Assembly (NCBI GenBank): GCA_964452575.1
Contig: CAYVMN010000128.1
Location: 1-13,840 of the forward strand
Source: CAYVMN01 sp964452575
GTDB taxonomy: Bacteria; Desulfobacterota; DSM-4660; Desulfatiglandales; Desulfatiglandaceae
DNA length: 13,840 nt
Reading direction: 5' to 3'
Shown: piece by piece, positions 13,741-13,840 of the stretch
Layout of the letters: every line of letters begins with the position of its first letter
How positions within the stretch are numbered: position 1 is the first letter of the stretch
The notes under the pieces: model-generated
Told to the model about the DNA's origin: nothing
Databases searched by the model: none
Seen by the model: only the letters and a program-made list of their open reading frames with translations
Position numbers and translations under genes: made by a program

Positions 13741-13840
13741 ATGTTTGAATGGGATGAAAGCAAGAACGTAGTTAATCAGGAAAAACATGGTGTATCATTC
13801 CGGGAGGCCCGAAAGGCCTTTTTCGACCCCCAGAGAGTCA
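13741..13840 (+). CDS. brnT: BrnT-family toxin (DUF497), N-terminal part, cut by the window edge
   Basis: The first 33 residues are visible: MFEWDESKNVVNQEKHGVSF then REARKAFFDPQRV. This is the characteristic BrnT start (FEWDExKNxxNxxKHGVSFxEAxxxFxDP). BrnT is a RelE-fold ribonuclease toxin, normally followed by brnA, a DNA-binding antitoxin that autoregulates the pair; brnA would lie beyond the right edge. The ATG at 13741 has only a weak GGTGG upstream. The rest of the gene and the antitoxin cannot be assessed. Confidence 0.85.
   Translation, partial: MFEWDESKNVVNQEKHGVSFREARKAFFDPQRV

Noticed and set aside
13804..13825. Hairpin GGCC-CGAAA-GGCC followed by TTTTT, resembling a terminator
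   Set aside because: It lies inside the conserved N-terminal coding part of the brnT-like gene; only a 4-bp stem, so coincidental.

Overview
The window looks like a chromosomal segment of an anaerobic, GC-moderate Gram-negative bacterium, most likely a deltaproteobacterium (Desulfobacterota). This is an inference from gene content: a PAS-PAS-histidine kinase-receiver hybrid, a stand-alone Old-Yellow-Enzyme flavoprotein with a Cys-rich C terminus, a ferredoxin/BFD fusion and an ECF sigma/anti-sigma/CpxP-like operon. No rRNA, tRNA, CRISPR array, insertion-sequence transposase or phage gene was seen.

Left part (1-3241). A CheB-CheR fusion gene on the minus strand runs off the left edge. It is broken by a one-base frameshift in a T7 run (A7 at 918-924 on the plus strand) and probably by a second one near 45-56. 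After an intergenic stretch with short dispersed repeats comes a compact minus-strand operon: ECF sigma factor, a small single-pass membrane protein in the anti-sigma position, and a membrane-anchored CpxP/CnrX-like periplasmic protein. The last two starts are spaced as in translational coupling. A MacB-type ABC exporter (ATPase then permease, 4-nt overlap) diverges from this operon. The gap between them holds two divergent TGTAAC-N17-CGAC elements with identical spacing, best read as two promoters for the same ECF sigma factor. That would make the sigma operon self-activating and the exporter its target. The exporter also has a good sigma70-type promoter.

Middle part (5385-10510). Convergent with the exporter is an Old-Yellow-Enzyme family oxidoreductase with its own promoter and an overlapping palindrome. 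Next on the minus strand are a GT81-like glycosyltransferase (glucosyl-3-phosphoglycerate synthase family), then a 338-base gap. Upstream of the gap lies a translationally coupled pair: a ferredoxin fused to a BFD-like [2Fe-2S] domain, followed by a 461-aa protein I cannot firmly identify, with faint LarA-like features. The gap holds an imperfect inverted repeat bounded by 15-bp direct repeats, which looks like a small non-autonomous insertion that split a former intergenic region.

Right part (10507-13840). A hybrid histidine kinase is followed on the same strand by a 79-aa ORF that resembles only the N-terminal part of a hotdog thioesterase. On the plus strand are a class I SAM-dependent methyltransferase and the start of a BrnT-type toxin gene, with a well-formed promoter, cut by the right edge.

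The most interesting items are the paired ECF-type promoters, the repeat element at 8005-8258, the Fe-S protein/unknown protein pair, and the frameshifted CheB-CheR gene at a slippery T7 run. No complete, obviously new defence or metabolic system is evident.
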